Assembly (NCBI RefSeq): GCF_000377705.1 | Contig: NZ_KB898625.1 | Location: 361,847-425,846 of the forward strand | Origin: Salsuginibacillus kocurii DSM 18087 | Lineage (GTDB): Bacteria; Bacillota; Bacilli; Bacillales; Marinococcaceae | Direction: 5' to 3' | DNA length: 64,000 bases | Part shown: positions 17,319-26,395 of the stretch, in pieces | Numbering within the stretch: the first letter of the stretch is position 1 | Layout: each line of letters opens with the position of its first letter | Translations under genes and position numbers: made by a program | Notes under the pieces: generated by a model | The model's input: the letters and a program-made list of their open reading frames with translations, nothing else | Databases searched by the model: none | What the model was told of the DNA's origin: nothing

Positions 17319-17360
17319 GGCACATTATGCACAGCGTTTCGAGCGATTTTTGCACACCTC
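17319..17360 (-). promoter_or_regulatory. Iteron-word cluster upstream of the XRE/initiator-like gene
   Basis: The plus strand shows TTATGCACAGCG, CGAGCGA and TGCACACC within 40 bp. These are the GTGCA (as TGCAC) and AGCGA words of the iteron array about 1 kb away, placed 85-125 bp before the ATG. Confidence 0.5.
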
Positions 17361-17376
17361 AATTTAACAATAATAC

Positions 17377-17395
17377 AACGTTTCTTCTTTTCTTC
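17377..17395 (+). repeat. Dispersed TTTCTTC motif copy
   Basis: AACGTTTCTTCTTTTCTTC followed by GAATA. Perfect match to the consensus. Confidence 0.75.
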
Positions 17396-17636
17396 GAATA
17401 AATGAAACTATGCTTCTACTTATTAATACACCTTAATTTAAATAATGATAGATACCTTATAATTTTCATTGTTTCGTAATTCCCATGTCTATATTGTAAC
17501 TTTTTCCGCTTAATATTTCGTTTTGATAAAATTTATTAAACTACCATGACATTTACCACAAAGGCTTTTAAGCCGCATTCGCCTTCGATAAAATACATAA
17601 AGATAGTAAATACGTGTAAGAGAAGGTAGATAGTAA

Positions 17637-18134
17637 ATGAGTACATTCAACCGAGTATTGTTTATATCTGGTTTAGCTTTACTAATAGGGGTGGGTGCAT
17701 ATTTTTACTCTTCAACCACTTCTCCCACATTTACTCAAGAAATTCATCAATTAACAGAACGTTTAGAAGTAGGAGTTAAATATACGGAAGCTGAAAACGA
17801 TAAAGTTTATATGCTCCCTTACGTTAAAAATCCGAACAATGAAGAATTAACCTTTACCCATCAACCTAATTTTATAGAGGTGCAGATGTTGAATACGAAC
17901 GGGGAGGTGGTGGAAGATGCCCTGTATCTCAAAGACAAAGAGGAAGAAAATACAATACACTCCACCCGTCTCGAACCAGGAGAGCGCTATGTGCAAAATA
18001 ATTATTATGTAATTGATCTTTCAACAGAAGCCATTAGTCTACAGCTATCCTATGATGGACAAATTGATGATGAGTTCGGCTATGTAGACTATCAAGAAGA
18101 TGTAGCCATAAATATTCAACATTTAGGTTTATAA
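17637..18134 (+). CDS. Membrane-anchored hypothetical protein
   Basis: A 165-aa protein with one N-terminal membrane segment (VLFISGLALLIGVGAYFY), then an acidic extracellular domain rich in beta-type sequence (YMLPYVKNPNNEELTF, RLEPGERYVQNNYYVIDL). The LEPGE turn recalls Ig-like modules such as BsuPI but I cannot assign a family. ATG 17637 follows AGAAGG. It is followed by a good terminator and lies between the two initiator-like genes. Confidence 0.65.
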   Translation: MSTFNRVLFISGLALLIGVGAYFYSSTTSPTFTQEIHQLTERLEVGVKYTEAENDKVYMLPYVKNPNNEELTFTHQPNFIEVQMLNTNGEVVEDALYLKDKEEENTIHSTRLEPGERYVQNNYYVIDLSTEAISLQLSYDGQIDDEFGYVDYQEDVAINIQHLGL

Positions 18135-18165
18135 CATTATATTTGAAACCATATTATAAGGAAGC

Positions 18166-18202
18166 TTAAACCCCGGTCCATTTATTGGAACGGGGTTTTT
18201 GG
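18166..18202 (+). terminator. Terminator after the anchored hypothetical protein
   Basis: AAACCCCGGTCCA and TTGGAACGGGGTTT pair, followed by TTT and GG. Confidence 0.8.
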
Positions 18203-18333
18203 TTGTGTCTATAGAATACATACTGCCATTCTGTGACAAATAATCATGCAGCTCTCGACAGGGAATGAAGATCATCCTTTTCAATAATGGTGCAACTTTG
18301 TTGCTACTAGAAAGTAAATAGTTATAAAGGTGC

Positions 18334-18344
18334 GAAGAAACGTT
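18334..18344 (-). repeat. Half copy of the dispersed motif
   Basis: GAAGAAACGTT, a single half in reverse orientation, just left of the iteron array. Confidence 0.4.
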
Positions 18345-18413
18345 GAAATAAATATATGAATGCATCTACTAATCTTTATGTTGTGCATTTTCTTTTAACC
18401 GGTGCACAATGAT

Positions 18414-18984
18414 GTGCAGTTAAGCGAAGTTACCTTGGCATTATAAAATGCACACCCTTTTGCTAATTTAGATGCGAAAAATGAAAAGGGTGCACAATTG
18501 CGAAGGTTGTTTGGCAAATCATGTGCATTACAGCGAATATAAATTGGCAACTTATTTTGCACACCCAACTATGGGGTGCATATTAGCGACCAGACAATGG
18601 CAACATGTGGAGGTGCATAATCGCGAAGCTTGGTAAGTAATGCATAGGCTAGATATGTATGTTTAAACACCAAATACGTCACCCATGTGCACTTAAGCGA
18701 CACCTCGATGGCAATTAGAAAATTTCATACCGGTGCATCTAGCGAAGTTTGGATGGCCACACCATGTGCATAGACGCGAACGTTACATGGTAACAAGGAG
18801 TGCATAAACGCGGTGTTTAGATGGCATTATGATGTGCATAAAAGCGATATGTGACTGGCAATATGGGTGCAAATAAGCGAATGTTTCCTGGCATCGGCTG
18901 TGCAAAAGAGCGACAGGGTGCACCCTTTATAAGCGACACTTCGGTGGCAATTACAAGCGAATGTTTCCTGGCAATAGAATTATG
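18414..18984 (+). repeat. Iteron array: GTGCA-AGCGA-TGGCA units
   Basis: About thirteen direct repeats with three short words at fixed offsets: GTGCA at 0, AGCGA at +9 and TGGCA at +22. Units start near 18414, 18490, 18523, 18576, 18612, 18687, 18733, 18766, 18800, 18835, 18867, 18900 and 18918. Bases between the words vary freely. Spacing of 9 and 13 bp puts the words on nearly one face of the helix. The last units degenerate, and loose words continue to the promoter of the gene at 19278 (AGCGA and TGGCA near 19108-19126). This is the layout of a plasmid origin or partition site bound by an initiator. Confidence 0.85.
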
Positions 18985-19241
18985 CACCGATCACTCTCTA
19001 TTCCTTATGTATCAAGAGATTCGCTAATTTATGAGCGAATTATACATAAAGGGATCATTTCAAAATGCACCAATTAAACCTAAATAATGGAAAAATGGGG
19101 CTGAAATAGCGACCTTAAAGTGGCAATGATTTTTTTTGAAACTTTTTTTATCCCAGTCATGCCAAGGGTTTCAAGAGTTATAAACGGTGCATTTTTCCTT
19201 AATTAAGAGCCCCCTTAGAAAATGCACCCCGTTGCTATAAT
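18985..19241 (+). promoter_or_regulatory. Origin-proximal AT-rich stretch and initiator promoter
   Basis: Between the iterons and the initiator-like gene lie T-rich tracts (19131-19149), an inverted pair TTCGCTAATTTATGAGCGAA near 19020, and loose TGCAC words. TATAAT at 19236-19241 is a -10 box without a clear -35, placing the start codon downstream at 19278. AT-rich tracts beside iterons are typical of unwinding elements (inference). Confidence 0.5.
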
Positions 19242-19277
19242 ATGAGCAAGACTATAAAGAATTGGGGGTGGTGTGAC

Positions 19278-20702
19278 ATGTGGCTAGCAAATCATAAAGG
19301 AATGGCTGGAAAAGCAACAAATTATGTAGCAGTAAGTTTTTCATTCTGGAAACAATTATTAAACAGTCAGACTGACAGTTGTGCACAAGCCCGTCACCTC
19401 ACCCATACTGATTTAGATCTTATGATTTTATTACATAAAATATGTAATACAAATGGGTATATTAAAGAAGTTACTCGTCATCAAGTCGTGCAGGCGGCTG
19501 CTGAATGGTTTGAACGTCCTCCTGGTCGTACGCAGCTCTACGTATCCTTGGAAAAGTTTGTTCAATTAGGTTTAATAACGATTAAACGTAACGAATATAC
19601 AGGTAAAGATACGATCTGTCTGCACCATTTTAAAAAAGAAGATGGTAACCTCGAGCGTTATGTCATTTTGCACCCGATCGTCTTTTCGGGCGCCTTTCAT
19701 GCTCTCACCCTAGCTGCTCGCAAAGTATATCTATTAACAGCCATGCAGCAAGGAGAAAATGACTTTATCTTTCGCCGTTTAAAGGGCGAGGCCAGCATAA
19801 TGACGCTGTTAAATAAAAATCAACCAAACCAAGTAAGATCCGTATTGAACGAGTTAAAAGGAGCGAACAAAGAAAAGATAGATTATTTGAAGACTGCTAC
19901 CATTTCAAGCAATCATCGAGGTGCAGAAAATGTTTATCTTGCCTTGTCACCTGCTTTTCTCCCTAAACTAGAGCGTGGTGCAGAAGTACGAGCTCCTCTT
20001 TCTCCTCCGCTTCGCTATCCTAAAAAAGCGAAGTTTATTAGGAATGTATTAAATGAGCTAGGAATTGGAGAATTAGAGCAAGAACTCCACCTTTTGATCG
20101 AAACTATGAAAGCCCTCGGCTACCGGGTCATTCGACAAATTTTACGAACGGTCCAGATTTTCATAAAACAGCATGGCTCCTTTCCCAAAAATTTGGCGCA
20201 TTTTATTAAAAAAGAAGCTCGACTCGCCAGAGAAAAACGTATCCTTGATTTAGCCCACAATGCGGGGATTGCAGATTATATTGCTTACAAACAAGAACAA
20301 CGGGAAGAGCGATACTTTGAATTTACAAATCGTTTTAGCTGGTATAGCGAACGTGCCATAAGCAAAATGTTTAAAAAAGCAGCTAAATATGTAAAAGATG
20401 CGTTTCCTGCACCTGGCCGTTTTCCAATTGAAAGGTATCATTATAGTGAATCGCTGACTAGTGAACCAAACGTACAATTGGCCAGGCAGAAAGCATATGC
20501 AACCAAGCTTGATCCTGTATTTTATCAAGAGTTAGAAGCCCATATGCTTGAATTTAAGTGGCCTTATATGGAACCAGCCGCAGCGGCACATTGGTTGCTG
20601 AAACGAACCGAAGAAGAAATTCATGCCGTTACTGTGCACGAAGCTCCTATGAAACTCGAAGACTTTATATTATTTGAAGTGGCGGAGACATGGGAAATAT
20701 AA
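19278..20702 (+). CDS. Probable iteron-binding replication initiator
   Basis: A 474-aa protein. I chose ATG 19278 because GGGGGTGG sits 7 nt upstream and the ATG at 19242 overlaps the -10 box. The N-terminal ~190 residues look like tandem winged helices (HTDLDLMILLHKICNTNG; RTQLYVSLEKFVQLGLITI; AARKVYLLTAMQQG). The C-terminal half is helical and basic (IKKEARLAREKRIL; YSERAISKMFKKAAKYVKDA). No family can be named with confidence. Support for an initiator role is context: the gene is preceded by the iteron array and its promoter is embedded in the same words, implying autoregulation. A terminator follows at 20702-20740. Confidence 0.6.
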   Translation: MWLANHKGMAGKATNYVAVSFSFWKQLLNSQTDSCAQARHLTHTDLDLMILLHKICNTNGYIKEVTRHQVVQAAAEWFERPPGRTQLYVSLEKFVQLGLITIKRNEYTGKDTICLHHFKKEDGNLERYVILHPIVFSGAFHALTLAARKVYLLTAMQQGENDFIFRRLKGEASIMTLLNKNQPNQVRSVLNELKGANKEKIDYLKTATISSNHRGAENVYLALSPAFLPKLERGAEVRAPLSPPLRYPKKAKFIRNVLNELGIGELEQELHLLIETMKALGYRVIRQILRTVQIFIKQHGSFPKNLAHFIKKEARLAREKRILDLAHNAGIADYIAYKQEQREERYFEFTNRFSWYSERAISKMFKKAAKYVKDAFPAPGRFPIERYHYSESLTSEPNVQLARQKAYATKLDPVFYQELEAHMLEFKWPYMEPAAAAHWLLKRTEEEIHAVTVHEAPMKLEDFILFEVAETWEI

Positions 20703-20740
20703 CCCTTCTGTAAAATACTAACAACAGAAGGGTATTTGTC
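20702..20740 (+). terminator. Terminator after the initiator-like gene
   Basis: ACCCTTCTGT and ACAGAAGGGT form a 10-bp stem, followed by ATTTGTC. Confidence 0.7.
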
Positions 20741-20821
20741 GTGCCTTTTCCACTCTTCTTTCCTTGTCATCCAACACTTTACTGCTTTACTACCTGCCGC
20801 TTCTTCTATATCTTTGTCTCC

Positions 20822-20848
20822 AACCGTTTACAAGAACGGTTTTTTTTA
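20822..20848 (+). terminator. Second terminator downstream of the initiator-like gene
   Basis: AACCGT and ACGGTT stem with loop TTACAAGA, followed by a long T run. Confidence 0.65.
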
Positions 20849-21994
20849 TGACTAATAGCGTAAATTTCCGGAATGATTTTTGTATATAAGTGTACTAGAC
20901 TGTGCATAATTAAAATAGTATCATTCATATCATTACGAGGTGCATATTTAACCGGAAACTTTCTTGTGAATTTGTATAATCTCGTGGATAAATGCCTCAT
21001 TTTTGAGAACTCGAGGGGAGGTTGCTCTCCTTTTTAATTATGTTCGATCTTTTACGTGTATTCGCGTGTCCTTTCCGATAATTTACGTTAGTAGCCGTTA
21101 AAACAAAGCGATCTTTCCTGTTTTTTATGCTATTATCTTTTGAAAGACGCTCTGTACTGGTCTTGACGAAAGGTATATAAAAGCTTCTGAATTACTATAA
21201 AAGAAGTTGAAATATAATAGTTTTCTGTATAAGAAAATAAGATATATATTGTTTCATCATTATGTTAAGACGGAGTACAAAGTACAGTTTATTTGCTAAT
21301 TCACGCTGCTGAAACTCAGTTAATAAATACCGGAATTTGATATTAGATGAGTTGATAGTAGCTTATAGACATGTTGTTCTCAGGTGGACATGCTCACTAA
21401 TGCAACTTGTATAATCAGAAGGAACATGCATTCATAAGAAGGTTTCTTCGTTTCTTCTTATATTGGAATGATTTTTTCAATCAAACATACTTCGATAATT
21501 CTTTTGAAGAATGATTACTACATAGGTGCAAGGTAATTTAAAATCTGTATTAAGATTAATAATAGGTATATTTATATATAAAGCCCATAAATTAAGTAAT
21601 AACACCTATCAATATCTGGTGGTTTTTTGCTACAGTCAGTATATTACTATGTATCTTTAGTCTCAGTTCATTGGTTACTATTCAGGTCACATCAGGAAAG
21701 GTTGCTAGAGAGCCTTTGAAACTACAATCTCAACGATTTGTTAGCTATTGTAATTTTAAAGATCAATATGTTAACCAAGAAATAGCCATAAGTCACTCGC
21801 CCAAAGACATATCCACGAGTTGCACGGGAATAGATGAAGAATGTAAGAGCTGTATTATGGTGCTTTTAAACTCTGTTTCTGCAAAAGGAAATACCTGAAC
21901 AGGTTACTCCTTTTTATACACGAAGAAACAATAATGGAGAATCTGCTTACTACAATTCTAAAAAAGAAGCTGTGAAATAAACTCTGTGGACGGC
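20849..21994. other. Gene-poor stretch
   Basis: No gene is supported. There is a lone GTGCA word near 20939 and one dispersed motif at 21439. A 75-codon plus-strand frame at 21671 lacks a ribosome site. A short coding-like tail near 21916-21979 (NNNGESAYYNSKKEAVK then stop) may be the end of a decayed gene. Confidence 0.5.
21439..21457 (+). repeat. Dispersed TTTCTTC motif copy
   Basis: AAGGTTTCTTCGTTTCTTC followed by TTATAT. Confidence 0.65.
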
Positions 21995-22035
21995 AAAAAG
22001 GAGCCAAGATGTTCAAACATCTCGGCTCCTTTTTA
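21995..22035. terminator. Strong bidirectional-looking terminator
   Basis: AAAAAGGAGCC...ATGT and ACAT...GGCTCCTTTTT form a long stem with U-runs either way. It closes the decayed frame ending near 21979. Confidence 0.75.
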
Positions 22036-22301
22036 TAGTTCATTAATTATCGGGGACTCCAGTGTCCTATAGTAGTGTGTAATGATTATAAACCAAACTT
22101 TTCCCTTTCCTTCACAACTAGATAGAGCTTGAGCAGCTATGACCGATTGCTCGGGTCAATCACGCTTTCAACCTTTAGTTCCTCCCCCTAGGGCTCTGAA
22201 TTTGCCTAAGAACAATAGATTTATGTGAAGTTTAGTTTCTGTGAGGGGTGCAACCAACTTGTTTCTGCCATTTCATATGATGCAATGGCAGAGCTTTTAT
22301 G

Positions 22302-22634
22302 TTAACTAGAATACCGATCTGGCTTCTGTACAGATAAATGATACTCCCCCCATGCCGCCATGTCATGTAGCAAATGATGAAGAGACTCCCCGTGCGAAGT
22401 TAATTTATATTCTACTTTGGGAGGAATTTCTGCGTAACTTTTACGTTCAATGAGTCCATCTTCCTGTAACTCTTTTAGTTGTTTGATTAATGTTTGATGA
22501 TGAATTTGAGGGAGTTTCCGTTTTAACTCAGCAAATCGCAATGGTCCATTAACAAGTTCCATTAAGATAACAGCTTTCCATTTTCCGCATACCACATCAA
22601 GTGTGGTTTTTATATAGATAGGCTTCGTTGTCAT
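22302..22634 (-). CDS. HxlR-family transcriptional regulator
   Basis: A 110-aa winged-helix protein. Seen: VVCGKWKAVILMELVNGPLRFAELKRKLP (split here as VVCGKWKAVILMEL and GPLRFAELKRKLP), HHQTLIKQLKELQEDGLIER and PPKVEYKLTSHG, the HxlR signature. The ATG at 22634 follows GGAGG; the longer frame back to 22742 overlaps the divergent gene and is not used. It is divergent from the STAS protein at 22726, so it may control it. HxlR proteins often sense aldehydes or redox stress. Confidence 0.85.
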   Translation of the reverse strand: MTTKPIYIKTTLDVVCGKWKAVILMELVNGPLRFAELKRKLPQIHHQTLIKQLKELQEDGLIERKSYAEIPPKVEYKLTSHGESLHHLLHDMAAWGEYHLSVQKPDRYSS

Positions 22635-22725
22635 TATGACCTCCACAGTATAAGAGAATGTACTACTTAACAGAATAGTGCAATCATGTAGAATATAACT
22701 ATAAGTTATTTTTAGGGGGTATAAA

Positions 22726-23571
22726 ATGTCGTCCAAACTCAATCATACACACAATACCATTTTGCTCGGGGAACATATCGTAGAGCACAACGAGCAATTA
22801 GCAAACCAACTTTTAGCCCAAACTACCTCGGTGCTTTTTTATATCCCACCAAACAATGAATTTGAAACCCCCTTATTAACAGAATTTCTTCAAACATTGT
22901 TTGTATCTCTTGGAAAGAATTTAACCGGGACAGAAGCCAATGCCCCCGCTCCCTGTTTTCTGGTAGACAAGTTTAAGGCATTTAATCAGCAAGAGCACGA
23001 CGATGAAGAGGGTATATTGTCGCTTAGAAAACTCTTATCTGCGATTAACCTGCTAATATGGGACCTCCTTGAAGAATGGGATAAGGAGATTACAAAGCAG
23101 GAACTTGTTCTTATTCGCAAACTGACAGAGCAGTGGCTCGAACAAATAATAAACACTTTAGCCGATGATTATATGCAAACTACTAATCGTAAAGGTGCCT
23201 CATTCCAGGATCACGAACTATCTGCCCCGATCATCCGAATCGAAAAAAATATCAGTGTGTGTCCTCTAGTAGGGAACGTTGATGAAAGACGTGCTCAGTC
23301 GATGATGGAAACCATGCTAGAAACGTGTAAGAGGCAACAAGTAAAAGCTCTAATTATTGATCTTTCAGGTCTTGGTGCACTGGATACGGTCATTGCAAGG
23401 CGAATTATTCGAATAGTTCAATCACTAAATATAATGGGTGTAGAGACGACGATTACTGGCATAAGACCTGAATTTGCCCTCCTGTACACAGATGAAGATC
23501 TAGCATTAAGTGATTTTGAGATAAAAGGTACTGTAGCAGAAGCGTTGAGTGAATTAAGAAATAAAGAATAG
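22726..23571 (+). CDS. RsbR-type STAS domain protein (stressosome co-antagonist-like)
   Basis: A 281-aa protein with a helical N-terminal half (~1-165) and a C-terminal STAS domain (~168-281): IIRIEKNISVCPLVGNVDER, ALIIDLSGLGALDTVIARRI, NIMGVETTITGIRPEFALL. The layout is that of RsbR paralogs, which sit in stressosomes and relay stress to RsbT and SigB. The DT in LDTVIARR is at the usual phosphothreonine position. No rsbS, rsbT or rsbU is nearby, so it is an orphan paralog. It has a terminator at 23640. Confidence 0.8.
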   Translation: MSSKLNHTHNTILLGEHIVEHNEQLANQLLAQTTSVLFYIPPNNEFETPLLTEFLQTLFVSLGKNLTGTEANAPAPCFLVDKFKAFNQQEHDDEEGILSLRKLLSAINLLIWDLLEEWDKEITKQELVLIRKLTEQWLEQIINTLADDYMQTTNRKGASFQDHELSAPIIRIEKNISVCPLVGNVDERRAQSMMETMLETCKRQQVKALIIDLSGLGALDTVIARRIIRIVQSLNIMGVETTITGIRPEFALLYTDEDLALSDFEIKGTVAEALSELRNKE

Positions 23572-23599
23572 AAGTTTGGAAGCCATAAATAAAGCATTA

Positions 23600-23618
23600 A
23601 ACCTTTCTTCTTTTCTTC
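23600..23618 (+). repeat. Dispersed TTTCTTC motif copy
   Basis: AACCTTTCTTCTTTTCTTC followed by TTATAC, the last plus-oriented copy before the orientation switches. Confidence 0.75.
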
Positions 23619-23639
23619 TTATACTATATAGTAATCAGA

Positions 23640-23674
23640 CTCGTGGGATATGAAATACCCACGAGCTTTTCTTT
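23640..23674 (+). terminator. Terminator after the STAS protein gene
   Basis: CTCGTGGG and CCCACGAG stem, followed by CTTTTCTTT. Confidence 0.8.
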
Positions 23675-24074
23675 GTTCCATTCATCACTCCGGCCGCTAT
23701 GTGGGCTTACGAACCGTTAAAGCATATCCGAAAGAAGGAATACTTAAAAACATAAGCATCATTAACTTAACAAGTACTATAGCAATCGAGAGAATAAAAA
23801 TAGTAGCCCCTGAGATTAATTTAGAAAATAAGTAACAGTAAAGCCAGCATAGAGCTATATTAATTGAATGAACGGTTAGGTTGGCCCTTAAGGTATTAAG
23901 CTTACTGACTTGCTTCCCAAAAGACTTTAACTCAATCTAGCTAGAATCGCGAATTGTACATAAGTAATCTCACTTGGCCGAAAAGCAAAAAAACAATCTA
24001 TAATAACAGTAAGCCCTATACAAAAGGTGAAACAGATAATAGGAACCTCGCTTTATAGCAACCTACATACATAT

Positions 24075-24093
24075 GAAGATTCGAAGAAACGTT
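24075..24093 (-). repeat. Dispersed TTTCTTC motif copy, reverse
   Basis: GAAGATTCGAAGAAACGTT followed by TATT, the complement of the consensus. Confidence 0.65.
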
Positions 24094-24463
24094 TATTTCA
24101 TCCTTGATTCGTTTCCTTTTCCCTTGTACGAAGCAATAGAAAGCACTTTTTAGAACGGATTCCTAAGCTTGCTGACCCATCGTAAAAGCAGTCGGTTCCT
24201 CCCATTTCTAAGATATAAAAGAAACGACAGAAGAGTCGCAAACGCACCAGGCGATTATTACTATAAAATAGAATAAGAGAAGTAGAGGATACAAGGAAAC
24301 AGATGAGCTGTTCCCTTGGTCATGAACAACAACATGAAACTGAGCAGATAAAATCTCAACGATGAAGCTAGATAGTAAAATCAAGGGGGATCTGGCACAC
24401 CATAGCAGCAAAAAAAAGGGGGGCACTAAAAAATAGAATATGTTTAGGGAACAATATAGAAGG

Positions 24464-24486
24464 GAAGAAACGAAGAAACGAAGAAG
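24464..24486 (-). repeat. Dispersed motif, triple copy, reverse
   Basis: GAAGAAAC three times in tandem (GAAGAAACGAAGAAAC then GAAGAAG), an 8-bp period. Confidence 0.7.
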
Positions 24487-24563
24487 TCAACCAAATTTAA
24501 TATAATTTAACTAGTTGGTAAGTATAAAGGGGAGACGGCTAGCATAACCACTAGCTACAAAAA

Positions 24564-24591
24564 AGAAGAAAACAAGACACGAAGAAACGTT
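24564..24591 (-). repeat. Dispersed TTTCTTC motif copy, reverse, longer spacer
   Basis: AGAAGAAAAC, 8 nt, then GAAGAAACGTT. It mirrors the spaced copy at 14305. Confidence 0.6.
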
Positions 24592-25131
24592 GTAATCTTC
24601 GAAGGATAAAAAGGAACAAGGATAGCATCGTTATAGTAGCCATAATTCAACTATGGAATCCTAACAAAATCATCTTTCTCTGTGATCTCTAGCGCACCGG
24701 GTTAATTATCTATATAAGAAGCTTTTCTGCCTTCTTGGTTACAGGTGAGAAAATCGGCGAGGCACTTTGGTATTCTGAAAAAAATGTCATGGAGAAGTGA
24801 TGAGGCGGGGAGCGTGTGCTGACTCTAGGCATACATGCAGGAGCTTTACTCATTCAGTTAGGTCCATCGTATTGAAAGACATTATAAAGAAGCAAAAATA
24901 ATCATTAGGTGGTTGATGTGATAATAATTTATATAAACAAACAGCCTTAGTATTTTAAGCAAAACTAAACCCCAGTAAAATTTTTAACTGTTATGGAGCA
25001 TCTGGGTATGAATATTATCCATAGGTTGGAACCCTGGAATCTTAAAGTAAGAAAACAAAGCTTGCTAACTCCCGGGGGCTGTTAAATTTGCTGACGATTA
25101 CACTTTATAAAAATAGAAATGTTTATACAAA

Positions 25132-25147
25132 GAAAAGAAGAAACGTT
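25132..25147 (-). repeat. Dispersed TTTCTTC motif copy, reverse
   Basis: GAAAAGAAGAAACGTT followed by TAAAAC. Confidence 0.65.
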
Positions 25148-25635
25148 TAAAACAATAATCAATGATTGGTATATAAGAAGGTTAATTTACTTCTTCCTCC
25201 CGCAAGCGTATTCATCTTATCATCAACTATGTATCTATTAGTGGGTGTTTGTCTGAAGGTAATGGTGATTGTAAAGCACTTAAAATTCAAAAGCTAATCA
25301 CGTCGTTAAGAGCTCCTTTTTCCTTCATGTTCAGAAAAGAAAGCTTAGTTCCCGTGAGCGAATACAAAACAATACGTAGTGAGATATAGGAAATTTAAGT
25401 TTCCGGTTATGAAGAATTTGCTATACTACTAGAAACATAAAACCCATTAAACTTATTGGGGTAAACAAGATAAGAGAAAGGTCCGGAAGCCCATCCGTTG
25501 AGTATGAAGTTTTAATAGGTATTAACTCAACTAAACATATTGTACTCACTCAACCTCCTTCTAGCTGAGATCATTAGCGAAGGGGGTTGTTTACATTCGC
25601 AGTAGGAAGGGCATAAAATATATGACACCATTGTA

Positions 25636-25683
25636 TTGACAGAGGGAAAAAGTAGGTGTACTATTTATCCTGAATTAAGGATA
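25636..25683 (+). promoter_or_regulatory. marR promoter and operator
   Basis: TTGACA (25636-25641), 17 bp, TACTAT (25659-25664), then TATCCTGAATTAAGGATA (25666-25683), an inverted repeat that reappears as TATCCTTAATTCAGAATA before the quinone reductase gene. It resembles the MhqR-type box TATCTCGAATTCGAGATA. Confidence 0.8.
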
Positions 25684-25785
25684 GTTTGGAGAGAAAGCTT
25701 ATCCATGGGAAAGGGAGCAGAGTTGAAGGGGTGACGACTACCCTCTGGGACTAAGCTTATGTCTTCGTTAAAGGAATGAATCTAC

Positions 25786-26211
25786 ATGAATGAACATCGT
25801 GCACTCAAACTTTGGGTCGTTTGGTCACGCGCCCACTCGGTCGTAGTTGACCGCTTAAAAGCGGATGTCCGCGATTCGAAATTGAATTTTACTGAATTCG
25901 CGGTGCTAGAACTTTTAGAGCATAAAGGTCCACAGCCCATTCAGCATATTAGCGAACAAATTCTGATCGCAAGCGGAAGCATTACGTATGTGGTGGATAA
26001 GTTAGAAAAAAAAGGACTACTTTCACGAAATCCTTGTCCGAACGACCGGCGCATTATTTATGCAGATATTACCAGCACAGGTTCTGAGCTAATGCAGGCC
26101 ATCTTTCCGAAGCATCAACGTGAAATTGAAAGTATTTTTGAGGTCCTTAGTGAAAAGGAACAGGAAGAAATGATCCGCATGCTGAAAAAAATCGGGTTTG
26201 AAAATGAATAA
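25786..26211 (+). CDS. MarR-family regulator, MhqR-like
   Basis: A 141-aa winged-helix regulator. LNFTEFAVLELLEHKGPQPIQ, QILIASGSITYVVDKLEKKG and NPCPNDRRIIYADIT match the MarR fold and are close to MhqR/YkvE-type sensors of quinones and electrophiles. A single Cys sits in the wing region (PCPNDRR). It sits between two copies of one palindrome and upstream of wrbA, so it probably represses itself and wrbA. Confidence 0.85.
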   Translation: MNEHRALKLWVVWSRAHSVVVDRLKADVRDSKLNFTEFAVLELLEHKGPQPIQHISEQILIASGSITYVVDKLEKKGLLSRNPCPNDRRIIYADITSTGSELMQAIFPKHQREIESIFEVLSEKEQEEMIRMLKKIGFENE

Positions 26212-26290
26212 GACCGGGTAGATGAATTCATGGAAGTTCAAATTAAGCATAGTCTTATACAGTGAACTTTCCTGAATCAAGTGAAGGCTG

Positions 26291-26338
26291 AAAGATCGGA
26301 ACGTAAGTAACATAGTTAAACGTCCACGATCTTTTTTT
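26291..26338 (+). terminator. Terminator after marR
   Basis: AAAGATCG and CGATCTTT stem followed by TTTT. Confidence 0.65.
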
Positions 26339-26346
26339 AGCCCCGA

Positions 26347-26364
26347 TATCCTTAATTCAGAATA
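26347..26364 (+). promoter_or_regulatory. Second MarR operator, upstream of wrbA
   Basis: TATCCTTAATTCAGAATA differs at one base from the reverse complement of the marR operator at 25666-25683. Confidence 0.75.
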
Positions 26365-26395
26365 TCTTAACATAGGATGTTAAGGAGTGGAGCAG

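Larger units (their letters stand above)
23675..25635. other. Two kilobases without a supported gene
   Basis: No frame has both length and a ribosome site. The visible structure is four or five minus-oriented copies of the dispersed motif (24075, 24464, 24564, 25132). The composition looks like decayed coding sequence. Confidence 0.55.

Noticed and set aside
18414..18984. CRISPR array
   Set aside because: No long identical repeat; only 5-nt words are conserved, unit spacing varies and no cas genes are nearby.
21671..21898. 75-codon plus-strand frame
   Set aside because: No start signals and no recognisable protein pattern in a decayed stretch.
23650..23835. 61-codon plus-strand frame
   Set aside because: Its start lies inside the terminator of the STAS gene and it has no ribosome site.
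24464..24486. Simple purine microsatellite
   Set aside because: The exact GAAGAAAC unit matches the dispersed motif found at many other places, so it is treated as a motif copy.
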